This document shows positions 48,552 to 61,828 of a stretch of 64,000 nt of DNA, piece by piece (position 1 is the stretch's first letter; each line of letters begins with the position of its first letter). The stretch lies in contig PYIU01000001.1 in assembly GCA_003415625.1 (NCBI GenBank), positions 4,154,746-4,218,745 on the forward strand. The letters run 5' to 3'. Both the position numbers and the translations under genes were made by a program. The notes below the pieces were generated by a model. That model was given only the letters and a program-made list of their open reading frames with translations. It ran no database searches and was not told where the DNA came from. This stretch comes from Aquanectria penicillioides (Eukaryota; Ascomycota; Sordariomycetes; Hypocreales; Nectriaceae).

Positions 48552-48980
48552 AGAAGCGAAAAGGAAAACCGGCCAATGCAGTGCCCAGTCTCGCTTCAGA
48601 GCTCTCCGAGCGCAAAGTTCCTTGCATAAACGTCGTCGCCCAAGGTGGATAACCCGGCAGAGAGCAACATGATCGGGCCCTGACCTGGCGTGCGCCCGAG
48701 CAGAAGCGGACGGACCCAGCACGCATCATGACGTCGCGAGGACTCGGTCTACCGGCGTAGAAGCGCACCAGTAGCCCTATGCACGTTCGGCCGACAACTT
48801 TAGCCTCAAGAATGGAAATTCAGGGTCCAAAATGCCATCATGGCTCATCCATCTTTTGTCTACCCACATCCATGCTCCCCGCCACCCTGTGCCGTTGCGG
48901 TTGAGCCTCAACTTAAGGAGGCTTCTGCCGGTCTTTCCGTAGAACTTGTGCCTATGTCATCATGTCTACGTTCCACCTCC

Positions 48981-49014
48981 ATGTCCACATCCATGTCCAC
49001 ATCCATGTCCACAT
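48981..49014. repeat. 12-bp minisatellite, about three copies
   Basis: The unit atgtccacatcc is repeated in tandem almost three times. A GGTA run follows at about 49026-49039. Non-coding. Confidence 0.85.
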
Positions 49015-49705
49015 CAAAATTGCCAAGGTAGGTAGGTAGGAAGACAAGCCACATCCCACGCAAGACGCGATGCTCGTCTTATTCCCGCCGGTGGTTGAAC
49101 CCCCGGCGTAGCGCGCTGCACCAAAACGCAACGCACACATGCCTGCATCTCGATCCTACCACTTCGGCATTCGCGATGCAAGGGAAAACTCACTCACGCC
49201 ACAGAACCTGGTTGCCATTGGGAAACCGGAGTAAAAGCTCCCATCGTGTCGCTTCCATTCGTGGCGTTCTTTTCAGCCCCTCCCGAGCTGGCTCGTTCCT
49301 GATGTCGTCGATCGATGTCACCGCGCATTGTTCGGAGGCTTTATTTTTGGTGGGCGTGTTCGTCTGGACGGAAATCCGGCGATGGTTCGGCGAGCGCTAC
49401 GTTGTTGACATAGGGGATTCGAGGACGCGGGTGCCGTGTAACCGCTCGTTTGAGCAATAACCAGCTTCATTGTAGTAGTCAATGCCATGTCGGTCAAGGT
49501 GGCGATTGCGCATCGCACGATGGTTCGGAGTTATAATAAGCATACTTCCTTGTCCTTTCTGGTGGGAGCTTGAAAATCATCAACATCTCACAGCCATCTC
49601 ATCCCACATTCACCCACCAGGCCTTCTCCAGCCACAAAGCAATCATATGTGCCAAGAGCATTAAATCCATTTTATTGCGCCGCACCTATTCGACAACCAC
49701 CCACC

Positions 49706-51322
<1,617 letters not shown>

Positions 51323-51424
51323 TAATCGAGATTCAAACAAGATCCTGGGATTTGTTTCCGAAGTAGACATCTAATTCAATCGCTAAACCTCCCGACATTT
51401 TTATTACCCTTGTTGCCGATCCGT

Positions 51425-53552
51425 TTAAACATCAATAGACAAGAACTCATCATCTGCGTTAACATTGAAGAATACAGCGTCAATCTCGCTGTCCGAAAAA
51501 CCCATGCTCATTGCCTCAACTGAAGCCACTTCTACTAGACTCTGCTTCCTTAAGCGATCATCATAGATGTCAATTCCGTAAACTCCCGCACAAGGCATAC
51601 CGGCCGCCTTGTGGATCTCTATACCGGGCATAGTCTGTGCCGTGTGCATGCGCTTCAAGTAGGCCCGGCCTTCGTGTTTCTGATTTGGATGTAAAATCAT
51701 TGCTTGGTCACATAATATTTCGATTGAATACCACGCTGGAGTCTTGGCCATGGAGATTTCATCATTGTTGTATCGTCGGAAGGCAGCATCGATCTGCTCC
51801 CATGCCCGATCAGTATCTCGGTGGTCCGGCTGACGGGCCATGCCCGAAAGTAGTCCGGCTATGACGTGCAGTGGCATTGGCCATCGGAAGGCCCATTGCC
51901 AGTTATAGGCTGTAGCGGCTTTTTCTCCTTGCGTAAATTCTTCTAGGCATGCTAGACAATCTTCGTAGAGCCTTTTGGGCGTCAGCACCTAAGAAACATG
52001 ACGAGCCTCAAAAACTGGGGGAAGTAAGGGAAAAACAACAACCCCTTGAAAAAAAAAACATACCTGTCTTGAAGTTGTTCAAATGCATGACAATGAAGTT
52101 TTGGTCTCGATGATGAAGCATGCAAGTAGAGCACAGATACGGTCAAAGACTTGATCATGGCGTTGTACCACTTCGTAATAACATGCTGCATGGGGTCCGA
52201 GCCATCAAGATGGTGAAGGAACTTAAGACGCACATACTGTGTTGTCTCTTCAATAACTCCCATAAGATCGTAGCAGTTTCCTGCCGTCTTACGCGCCTCG
52301 GATATGGCGTGACTTGTCCTGCAAAGCTCCCGTCTGATCAAAGACGCCGTTGCCTCACTAAAGCCTTCACGGTCCCGCGGCCCGGCCTCGTTACGCCCGT
52401 ACCGAGGGAGTTTCCAATCGGCGTCATTCAAGTTGAATGCACGTTGCACATCTCCCATTGACATTAATACCGATTCAGACCCCTCTGCATTGCACGACTG
52501 GGCATCCAAAGTCGCGAGATGGCTCCACATTCGGCGTCTCATTTCGATGCACCACGGCGTGTAGCCATAATAAGCTGGGTCCCTGTGCATACCAATCCGC
52601 CTGGCAATGCTGCTCGCAAGCCCCAGAAGCGTTGACCCCGCTTCTGAGTTTCCGGTATGGAATTGACAAGTCTAGACTTTACGTTAGCCGCGGGAAATCG
52701 CTGGTTGGCCGGTTGAACTGACAATGTAATATAACATAGCACTAAATAATAACACGCTTCGACTTCGCATCATATTTGCTTGATCAAATGCAAATTCAGT
52801 TGCTTGCTGCAAGTGAATAATGAGTTCAGCTTTTGCGAGGCCTAACTTTTCTTGGATTAGGGCTGCGGGGAGTAGGGAAGCGGTGATGTGCTGTGCCGAA
52901 AACATGAGCGCCTCAATTTCTCGGCCAGCAAGACAGGCCCCCTGGCGAAAGTCCCCAACCAGCTGCCAGAAATAAGGTTGGTGGTTCATTCGAATGAAGG
53001 GCTCAACATGGTCAAAAAATAGTCTGAGCAGAGTATCCTCCTTTTGAGTAGGGAGGTGAAGATGGTTGAGGTCCTTGGGCCGCTGCTGTGACATTGACAT
53101 GGACCAAGCAGGGCGTTCCTCTGCATTTTCTTGGGGCACATATTAAGCAGGTGTTGCTGTGCGGAACCGAGCTGGTCAACATTCATCCAAGAATCAGGGC
53201 CCATATAGTACGAGCTTGCAGAGCTGAATATTTGGCTCCCCGCATCAGAGGGAGCGTCATTGTAGTCGTCAAAGCTGCTGAAAGGGCTGTTGGCCGACGA
53301 AGAGCTTCTCCTGTAGTGCTGTGATCCCGGATTTGATAAGGAATAGGCGGCCAAATCCTCTACCATCCGTTCTAGCCTATCCACTCTGTCTTGGAGAAGC
53401 TGCTGGCTCATCACCGACTCTCGCGGGGCTTCATAGACACATGAGACCCGGTGGCGGATACAATTATTGCAAGGTTGAGCCTTGTCGCACCGAACCTTGC
53501 GCCGGCGACAGGCGCTGCACGGCTTGTTGAAGTTGATTACATCGCTCGGCAT
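51425..53552 (-). CDS. Zn2Cys6 fungal-specific transcription factor (one-base frameshift)
   Basis: Three exons, 53552-52723, 52671-52064 and 51971-51425, predict 661 residues after one missing base is allowed for. The binuclear cluster is complete: Cys12, 15, 22, 28, 31 and 38. It is followed by a leucine-rich coiled coil (LLQDRVDRLERMVEDLA) for dimerisation and a serine-rich linker. The middle-homology region is recognisable (FFDHVEPFIRMNHQPYFW, LASSIARRIGMHRDP, CIEMRRRMWSHL), typical of the Fungal_trans domain. It should bind CGG-containing DNA in the nucleus. The frame breaks in the four-C run of the coding strand (plus positions 53133-53136). One more C joins the two parts and makes exon 1 end in the correct phase. 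The last intron uses the acceptor before 51971, with CTGAC close upstream, because the nearer AG would give a stop. Confidence 0.85.
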
Positions 53553-55302
53553 CTTGCCACTGCGCGATCCAAGTTGAGAAGATTTGTGCTGTCATTAATT
53601 GCCAACGTCGCCTTAGGAGCGGAGCTGGTGAATGACATGATCTTATGTACTTGAGTCTGTCTGCGAACCCAGGGATTACTTAATTATCACGAAGCTGGCA
53701 CTAGGATGTGTGGATCGTTGGTCATAGAGGGTGTTGTCCACATCCATTTTAGTTCGGAGATAGTGGCTGGCTTGCAGAAGCCGCCATTACATCAGCAATT
53801 TGCATCTGGCCGGCCGTCCAGGGCCGATTATCGAGGGGCCACAGCTCACCCCTGCAACACACTTGATGAGTAACGGTATCTTTGTGGCTCCTTGCGAAGG
53901 TCGGGCTCGCCAGGTTCCTCCACCAGGCCCGACCAATGTGGTAGTCGGCCGGGTCTGGGTCAGAACGTGGGGGAGATCCGACCGTTGAACTGGCACTCCC
54001 GCGTCCCAGCTCATGCAGTTTTCCGTCTCACGGTTGTGTGACTGAAACCCAATAGCCCGAAAAACCTCCGTTGACTTAAGTGAACCCTGTGCCCATCCAA
54101 CCCTTCCAAGTTCTCTGTCGAGCTGGGGTTGGAGGAGGCTCTTTGGGTCGAGATCTTGGCCGGCACGATACTCCGTCCACATTCTAATGAGCTGAGTCCT
54201 TTCACGTGGAGTACGTCAAATCGCACCATCACCGTGATTCTGCATCAATGCACTCCGTAGATGGATGGTAATTCAACAGCTGCATGGTTCATCTGGGTGC
54301 AGTGGCTTTCTGGGACGATGATACCATCGAGAAGGCATAACGATCCCTTGCCCGCGCAAGAAGGCTGTCCTGTAGTCGGGCGGAGAAAGCGTTGCTCTCT
54401 AATGATAACCTTGAAGAATGTCATGATGACTGAATTCTCGGGCGGCCGCCAGCTGAAGGTGCAGGAAACAATCCTACTGGTGGAACCGTTGGCTGAATTC
54501 GAATGGGACGCCCGTGGTGCCGATCGCTATCCCCTCAATTGGCCATGCAGACCGTTTGGCACAACGCCATACGTTTGGCGGGGTCCATGCAGCACCTTCG
54601 GCTCCGTGGTCGAACAGTAACCCGTCGCTAGAGTCCAGAGCCTGGTGGAGATATGGCTGGGTAGCAGCCAGCACCCGATGTTACCGAGACGCGAAGGAGC
54701 CAGTTCAGTATAGCGCCTCTTGGCTCGGTGCATCTCTCGCTAGGATCTTAGCCCGAGTGCCAGATTACCCGGTCCCTAGGGATACGCACGATATGTCACT
54801 ATTTGGACCCAGTAAGGGTCAAGGACCCGTCTAAGACCCTGCATCTAATAGCATAGACATGTCATACGGCCTTATCAGGCAGCTGAAGGCTTCTATGCGG
54901 ATAAGTCCGGCCAAACGAACCTCCAGCACAGGACCAAGGCCTTCCTGTGTGCCTAAAAGTCTGGTAGACGGCAAGGGTATACCATTCCTTGGGTGCTGCC
55001 CTGGTCAACACGAGGGAGCATCATCTTCCCGTGCAGACGCGAAGTGACCATGCCCAGCAGCGGCCGTCACAGCAATCATTTCATTGGCCGGTTTGCTTGC
55101 CCACCACACATCATCACCATGAGGGGAAAGCAACAAATCCCATTGCCGACATGCATCTGATAGAATTGATATGGCACTATCGCCGGTCGTCTAGCCACGT
55201 CACGCCCAATCACTCTGGAGTGCAAATATTGGGGGGCCGTTTCCCCATGTCGTGTTCATGCTGCTTCATAATTCGTCATTGTGCAATTCTTGTCAACCTC
55301 TG
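53553..55302. other. Intergenic region with no supported gene
   Basis: About 1.75 kb from the regulator's promoter to the 3' end of exonuclease V. Open frames reach about 130 codons on both strands but show no domain or signal. I see no repeat or RNA gene. Confidence 0.5.
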
Positions 55303-56991
55303 TCAGCCCCGTCGACCTGCCCGCACTTTCTGATGGGCTTTCTGTAGCCGTTCCTCATCCAAAGCCTGACGCCAAGAGCAGTCAGATGCGAATTCACATG
55401 TCCGGCACTTGAACGCTTCTTCAATTTCGACTCCTCTGGCCTTTCTTTCTCCGCGCCACCATTCCATGTACTTGGACAAGTAAGCATCCAATGCCTGGCG
55501 AGACACCGGGAAATCATGTTGATCAATTTCTCGCCCATCGTCACGATGAATGTACTGGACCCTGAGCATGTGCCCCAGGGATTGTTCTCCATGAGGAAAG
55601 GTCGCTGTCAACTCTTCATGCACTAAGGGCAGCAGTTCTCGCAGGGTCCGGTACTTAAGCAAGTCAGGCTCTGTTGGATCGGCACTTGCTTGAGATACGG
55701 GAGGTGCAGAATCTTGGGTGGATTCGGTGGGGAGCAGCTCCGCATCCTGGCTCAAAGGGGCATCGACGAATATTTCATCGTGCAGGTTCCCAATTTGGGC
55801 AATGAAGGAGTCAGAGAAAGGATCGTCGGGGTCGAGACCGTATCGCCGGAAGACTTTGAGGAAACTCAGCCGGCCCGCAGCCATGTCTGATAAGAATCGA
55901 TGATATAGAAGAAGTTGAATCTTCGCAGGGCGGAGCAAAGCCTTGCTCACTGGAGCTAAGGATCCACGGGTTTTGACGTCAGTAAGATAGATCTTGGGTC
56001 CCGGGTGGTCGGCCCTGTCCGACTGGGATGGAGGGAAATAGTCTGCCAGGGATGACTGGCGGTATTTTCCTTGGGCTTCTTGGCTAGAAAGCTCTTCTTC
56101 GAATTCCGGATTCGGGTTGTCGTAGCTCACTCCATCAATGACTCCGTTAACCAGATTGTCGTCGATCATCCCCCAAACTTCCAGCTCTCGTGTAAGGCCA
56201 GTTTCTCGCAAGGTTCGTAGCCCTTGGACCATGTTCCAAAGTTTCAATCCAAACCCGTCTTCTTTTGTCATAATATCAATTTTCACGGTGGCGTGAACCT
56301 CATCCTCAAGCTCTTGGTGAAGTTTAGAACCTTGTCGCATAGCTTTGGTCCTAGTTCTCCGGCCACCTGGTAGTCGCGTCAAGGTGTACCAGTACTGCAG
56401 CTCACACCACGCTCCTGCATTGAGGTCGGTGACAGTTAGCGGCTTCCTCGGGTATGAACGAAACCTCTGAAGAGGAGATCGACCATCTTCAAATGGGTTA
56501 GTGTCATCATCGACCATTGTGTCTAGGCCTGGGTTGTCTTGAGCCTGAATATCGGTGCCCGCTTCAACTTTCAACAAAGCGCTGCTCACTAATCGCTTGG
56601 GTCAGTTAGTCTGATGAAGTTGCATGAAAAGCTGCAACATACAATCCGGGTAACGAACGTCCGGCTCTGACAGGGCTGCGGGCGAGACCGGAGGAAACTC
56701 AGGGAAGTTGGGAATAGTAGATTTCTTTTCCTTGAAATGCTCCATTTTGGGATCATCCAACAGAGGTGCCGAAGCGCACCTACAGTTTCGTGAATCATTT
56801 TTGCTATGTGACGGGTCCGTTTTGCCAGGAACAGAGTCTATCACAGCTAACTTTGCATCGTGTGAAGGCAGCGAGGAGAGAACCGGGGTTCCTGTAGGAT
56901 GTTTGGAGGCTAACTGAATGAGAAGCTCTTCCTCCTCAACAGAGAAGTCGTAGCCGAATTCACTGTCGCTATCTGGTGTCATGACAGTCAT
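55303..56991 (-). CDS. EXO5: Exonuclease V (Exo5/Dem1 family, iron-sulfur nuclease)
   Basis: Two exons, 56991-56643 and 56588-55303, give 544 residues. The N-terminal 150 residues are variable and serine/aspartate-rich. The PD-(D/E)XK nuclease core follows with VTDLNAGAWCELQYWYTLTRLPG, GSKLHQELE, NGVIDGVSY (metal-binding Asp) and KIYLTDVKTRG (Asp-x-Lys). Four cysteines expected to hold a 4Fe-4S cluster are visible: the one in AWCELQ and three in CRTCEFASDC. Family members are single-strand-specific 5' exonucleases; yeast Exo5 is needed for mitochondrial genome maintenance, the animal protein for interstrand crosslink repair. I see no strong mitochondrial presequence, so the compartment is open. 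The start at 56991 is the first ATG of the frame. Confidence 0.9.
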
Positions 56992-57852
56992 AGCCACCAA
57001 ACGGGTGATTCATGACGATGAATGATAAGGGAGTGGTGGCGAAGCGTCGGCGAAGTTTGGCGTGTCTAAAGTGCTTGGATGAGGCGCGATTGAGGCGCGG
57101 AGTCACGTGGGGGCGCCTTCCAAATTCCAGGCACCGGCTATTGCTGAATGGATGCCTCCAAGCAGGCACCCAAATGTGGATGACGCCCTCTTCCCAAAAT
57201 AGACATCATGTAATGGTCTGCAGGCGCAGCCAATGGGCCAAGAAAATCACTTAGATTGAGAAGCAAATCGAACGGTGGGTATTCAATTTTAGAATGTGTC
57301 GAGAAGCAATTGGCACTGAAGCCGGCTACGGCGCTGAACACGGAAGACGCTGGGCATTACGGGCGCATGCAGAGCAGTCCAAGACGGGGCCATTTGGACG
57401 GAACGGACGAATCCGGCAGTCACCAGCGCTGCATCATTTGTATCATCCCAAAAATATTCAACTACCGTGCAGGTTCCCCTTGCCAGATTGGCGGCACATA
57501 GGACTCAAATTCTCCCATACATGATACGAACTAGAAAATGCCTTGTCGTCCACCATCTCACTAGTCGCTGAGGCGTCCTGAAACGCTAGGACTGCACCGC
57601 TTGAAGTGGCTTGGCAGCCTGACCTGCGACCACGCTGGCCGCTTTCGTATCCTAGCCCCGTCTTCTCCATCATCGCGGGTCCTACAAGGCAACAGCCAAA
57701 TACAAAGCTTTCCTCGAGCCTCCCTGGAATTCAGAGTTCAAACCAACAACAGTCGATCTTTCCATCAATCCCCCTCGCCTGTGCCCCTGCCTCCACCTGC
57801 ACTCCGCTGCCGCCGCCTTTCCCACTCAATTAGCTTCCGGCCCACTGCCTCA
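56992..57852. promoter_or_regulatory. Divergent intergenic region, EXO5 and F-box-like gene
   Basis: About 860 bp between two divergent genes. The reading frame of the F-box-like protein stays open upstream to 57601, but the fold evidence starts only after 57853. No specific promoter element is claimed. Confidence 0.4.
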
Positions 57853-58468
57853 ATGTCAGCCTTCCTCCACTCACGCCGCCCCACCACCGGGCCCGGGCCC
57901 GAGACCAAGCCCGGAGCCATCTCGACTCTCGTTGCCATCGACGGGAAGGAGCCCCATCTTAACTTCATGTCTTTGCCGACTGAAATCCACCTCGCCATCT
58001 CCAAGTTGCTCATCTATCCCGACGCTCTGTCTCTGAAACACACCAATGCCCACTTCTATTCTCTCGTCGACACCGGCGTCAACCTGAAGGTTGAGTGGCT
58101 CATGGAGCGCCGAAGTCTACACCTCGAGTGCCCCAACGATAGGCGCTGTGATCTGGGGAGTGATCTTCGCTTCTGCCGAGGGAGCGTTCCGTAAGTTCTA
58201 TCCAGCAGCCAGCCCCTTTCCCCCTGACTGCATTCTAATCTTCAATCCTAGATTGTTAATGCAACGTCGCCGAGAGCATATCGAATGCGAATCCCGGCCA
58301 GGCCTTGGCTGCCTTGTATTTGGCACCAAAACCTGTTCTCATCGATCTGCCATAAGCAGGCGACTCCCTCGCTGGTTACAAGTCAAGTTCACCATCGAGC
58401 TGTGGTGGATCTTGTTGGCTTTGGTGCCCATATTTTGCGGATGGGTATGGTTGGTTGAAATGATCTGA
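57853..58468 (+). CDS. F-box-like protein with a C-terminal membrane segment
   Basis: Two exons, 57853-58190 and 58252-58468, join in phase 2 and give 184 residues. An F-box-like segment starts around residue 38 (FMSLPTEIHLAISKLLIYPDALSL). A cysteine-containing part follows (LECPNDRRCDLGSDLRFC, then ECESRPGLGCLVFGTKTC). A single strong hydrophobic helix lies near the C-terminus (LWWILLALVPIFCGWVWLV). Small proteins with this layout are common in Sordariomycetes, but no function is established that I know. If the F-box is genuine, the protein could bring membrane-anchored targets to an SCF ubiquitin ligase. An in-frame ATG at 57601 would add 84 residues of low-complexity sequence; I prefer the start at 57853. 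Confidence 0.75.
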
Positions 58469-59220
58469 TTATTTGGCATCACCATTATTTTTGCGTGATA
58501 TGATACCACGATTTAATATTTGTACTAATAGCTAACCTGGGATGGAGTCTTTGTTGGAGTCAGCCTTTGGATATTTGGGAGGCCAATGTGGTGTTTTCGT
58601 GTAGGGTAAAACAAAAATCTGGCCCATTCGAGAGTTTCAACTCAACGAAAGGGCTTTAATTGCTAATTATTCATTGTGTTCAACCGTCTTGGTGTCCAAC
58701 TTGTCTGTGAAGCTTCAAATTAGATTTATCAGTGAGTTTTCTTTCTTATCTTCGCCATGGAATCACGCGACCAAAATACTCTAGGTTGGTTGGTTCACAT
58801 CGACAAGCACGGTTTTCCTCAAGCTGGTGTGTGCTGAGAACGTGAAATGAGATGCTATATCGCAGGACCTAGTTTGATTAAAGGGGAAATTTATCTTGAT
58901 TGCTTTGTTCTATATAACACTGTTGTAGTGTAGAGCTGAACTAATGGGTATTGTAGCATGTTTCTTTGTCTAGATTGGGGTGTTCAGAGGCAGTTCTCCA
59001 CAACATGTTTGCAAGGAAAAGATCCAATCCATTCATCACCCCAATCAGCAAAACAGTTCAAAGAACTCAAAAGTATGAAAGCCCCAATCCATATGCCACA
59101 ATATTGGTTTAAATGGAGGTTCAATGTCCTGTCCCCGTATCGCTTCTTCATTGCACTTTTTCCTCTAATCAAGATTCAATACAACAAACAACTAGCATAC
59201 AAAGTAACCTATTGTCTAGC
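58469..59220. other. Intergenic region with no supported gene
   Basis: About 750 bp, AT-rich. The frame of the next gene is open from 59113, but those 36 codons look unlike the protein that follows. Nothing else is visible. Confidence 0.5.
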
Positions 59221-60225
59221 ATGGCATCGACTCCAGACACTCCCAAAAGTCAGTTTAAGGCCGATTTCGAAGAAGAAGAAGAAGACCTGGAGCCTGGGTA
59301 CTATGATCTCCCGACGGAAGAATCGTACGAAGAACAGGTTGAAGCAGGATATTTCGAGAAACTCTGGTACCTCTATGCTCCTAATGTCAATGGAGATTGG
59401 ATCCTCAACCATAGGGATCTTACCGATGGGATATTTTATGCGAAGTCAGACATTGAAGAATACGCAACTCTCGACTGGATTTCCAATGGCCATCGGGATG
59501 TGGATTCCTGGCAGCAATACTACTATTTCGAAGATCGCAAGCCCCCCTTTGAGGAACCTTACCGAACTTATTGTGAGATGCAGAGGCTTCGCCATGAAGT
59601 CGCCGTACTTCAGGACTGCGTTCACATCCTTGAATCTAGGCCATCTCAACACACTAGTGCTCGCGATGGCCACCCACACTTTGAAGAAGTCGAAGGCTCG
59701 TTGGTTAAATATTGGGCCATTATGAAGGACTTTACCCCTCACTACATTTCCTATCTTGACACCGGAGATGCGATGCAGCTCCTCCGTGAGTGCTTGTTTA
59801 ACCCACATCTCAATTGGCTACATGCAAATTGGCTCCGCATGTTTGTGGCTCTCACCTTTGGCCCAGGATTGGAGGAACTGGACTCGCCTCGATTTGTTGA
59901 TGGCGTCTTTCGTGTCGACCACACCATTCTTGGTGGCAGAGATGAGCTTGAAGCGGCGGCATTTGACGATCATCTGTCAGTGAGATTCCTCCTCAAGACT
60001 TTATTTTCTGTGTGCACAACAGAGGTGTGGACACTCGGAATTGCCTGGATTCATGCGCATGATTTGGTGATGACAGCTAAGAAACGTCGCCTTGGATGCC
60101 ATTCGGAATGTGGCACCGATCCCGAGCAGTCGGGAGATGATGACGATGATGAGACCTTTGAAAAGGGAGAAGATTGCGAAGAGGAAATGATCTGCAAGCC
60201 TTTCGAATGCTTTCGTTTAGAGTAA
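59221..60225 (+). CDS. Unrecognised acidic protein
   Basis: One exon of 334 residues with ATG at 59221. I do not recognise a domain. The protein is acidic at both ends (EEEEEDLEPGYYDLP near the start; DDDDDETFEKGEDCEEE near the end). It has many Tyr and Trp residues in the first 120 and a helical middle (MQRLRHEVAVLQDCVHIL, SVRFLLKTLFSVCTTEVWTLGIAW). No signal peptide is seen. The composition suggests a real, fast-evolving fungal gene, possibly of a lineage-specific family. The stop codon TAA lies inside a perfect donor-like GTAAGT, so a different spliced 3' end is possible. Confidence 0.55.
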   Translation: MASTPDTPKSQFKADFEEEEEDLEPGYYDLPTEESYEEQVEAGYFEKLWYLYAPNVNGDWILNHRDLTDGIFYAKSDIEEYATLDWISNGHRDVDSWQQYYYFEDRKPPFEEPYRTYCEMQRLRHEVAVLQDCVHILESRPSQHTSARDGHPHFEEVEGSLVKYWAIMKDFTPHYISYLDTGDAMQLLRECLFNPHLNWLHANWLRMFVALTFGPGLEELDSPRFVDGVFRVDHTILGGRDELEAAAFDDHLSVRFLLKTLFSVCTTEVWTLGIAWIHAHDLVMTAKKRRLGCHSECGTDPEQSGDDDDDETFEKGEDCEEEMICKPFECFRLE

Positions 60226-61009
60226 GTATGACATGCTGCTATAAGTTTGCTTTGGAGGTGGGTTGGGTTGTGAAGGAGATGTTGTAGGCGTTGCTTCGTC
60301 TCCGTTGTAATAGTAATGGTGTTAGGAAATGGATGTTTATTCTTTACATAAAATACAATTGTCCTGCTAATTTGAAACCCTGTCAATGGTCCTATGATAT
60401 GCTTTTGCTTGCCGTTGGATTTGTAGGGTATGGATCTTGTATGTGCATGTAGTAGGTCTTTGCTCCCCAGTATTGGAGCTAAGTTCAGGGTAGTTCGTTG
60501 GCATGAAATTTTGAGTCTTCCACAAAAATAGTTACCAGTTCAAGTGTGGATGGCCCCCATGAGTTCCATTCCAAAGAAAACTGGTACCGCATTCAATAGT
60601 TGGCGCCGGGAGTGAACTTTGGGTAATTAAAAGAGGTCTCTGAAACAAACGCCATGCTATTATGCCCACCTTAACCATTACCTGAGCATCTGCAAGTCAT
60701 GACACGGGAGTTCCGAGAACATCCTGATGTAATCAGGACGATAAATGCCCTTTTTATGATCGACGCGAGAACCGTGTTAATGCAATCCAAAAGAACACTT
60801 CTAATTTTATGGTTTATTCTGTCATCAACTCTTGGTCCGCATGAATAAATTCTACGTGAGACCCGATGCACTTCTAAAAGTTCGTAATTCCTTGCCCCAG
60901 TTCAACACTCTCTTACGAAAATACTACCGCCCTGCAGAAGTATTCCAATATAGAAGACTGAATAAAGGCCTATCAAGCTGCGAGCCGATCTCTACATTGT
61001 CTTGGCAAG
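60226..61009. other. Intergenic region with no supported gene
   Basis: About 780 bp with no credible open frame except a possible alternative last exon of the preceding gene (60288-60351). Confidence 0.5.
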
Positions 61010-61573
61010 ATGGGCTCCGACAGCCAACCAAGCAATTCGAAGCGAGTGTTGAAAGAGTTGCCTCAACAAGATACGGGAACGGCAGAGCAATATGAATGGA
61101 ACTCACAGACACCACGTGCTCGTCTAACCAAGGAGAGAAAACCTGTCTCATACGCTGGACTGCTCAAACAAGGCCCGCAGATCCAGACCTGTACCCCTCG
61201 AGAGTTCGACCAAGCCCCTCCCCAGAGAGATCAACCTGGCAAGACGGAGAGTTTCCCCGGCGTCCCTCAAGCTACGGACAACCACCCACGAGAGGAGCAA
61301 CTTGACTGGTGGATGAGGACGGCTATCGCCGAAAGAAAGCATCGGAGGGAGGCTGAGATCGAAATTGCGGCTTTGCGACAGCGCGCAGGCGCTTCCCTAG
61401 TTAGGGAACAAGCCCAAAGAGAAATCATTGTCAACTTTTGCGAAATCATGGAGGAGCGAATGCCTGAGTCTAAACCAGTGGTTGCTCTTCTTCGACGGTC
61501 TTTGCTGGATGATGGAGACGAGGACCAGGAAGCGAAACTCGCGGTCAGGCGTGCACTTGAACACATGCGCTGA
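61010..61573 (+). CDS. Small unrecognised hydrophilic protein
   Basis: One exon of 187 residues. No domain is recognised. The first 95 residues are polar and likely disordered (many Gln, Pro, Thr). From about residue 100 an alpha-helical, charged segment follows (DWWMRTAIAERKHRREAEIEIAALRQRAG) that looks like a coiled coil, and the C-terminus is also helical (DEDQEAKLAVRRALEHM). The amino acid pattern is coherent with a real gene, but length and lack of homology leave it uncertain. Confidence 0.45.
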   Translation: MGSDSQPSNSKRVLKELPQQDTGTAEQYEWNSQTPRARLTKERKPVSYAGLLKQGPQIQTCTPREFDQAPPQRDQPGKTESFPGVPQATDNHPREEQLDWWMRTAIAERKHRREAEIEIAALRQRAGASLVREQAQREIIVNFCEIMEERMPESKPVVALLRRSLLDDGDEDQEAKLAVRRALEHMR

Positions 61574-61828
61574 GAAATAGTAGAGAAGCTGCAAGGGGAA
61601 GCGCTGTTTGTAGCATTGGAAACAATCTGAGCTTATGCCGAATTTGAATTCAGATATCCGGAAATACTCTTCTCCTAGTTTTTAGGTAGTGTCGTTTTTC
61701 TTGTTCTATGAACAACTTTTGCTGGGAATGTGAAAACCACACTGTACAACGAACACCACCCCGTCTACTGTCCATCATGATCAAAACAAAGAAACGTGAA
61801 ATGTGCAATGACTGGTCTAATCATTTGT

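Larger units (their letters stand above)
46357..49705. other. Gene-free region with simple repeats
   Basis: About 3.3 kb. The first 190 bp are an open extension of the G-patch gene. The rest is AT-rich around 46.7-48.1 kb with long T/A runs (46790, 48050) and no long open frame. I see no RNA gene. The final part should carry the old-yellow-enzyme promoter. Confidence 0.5.
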
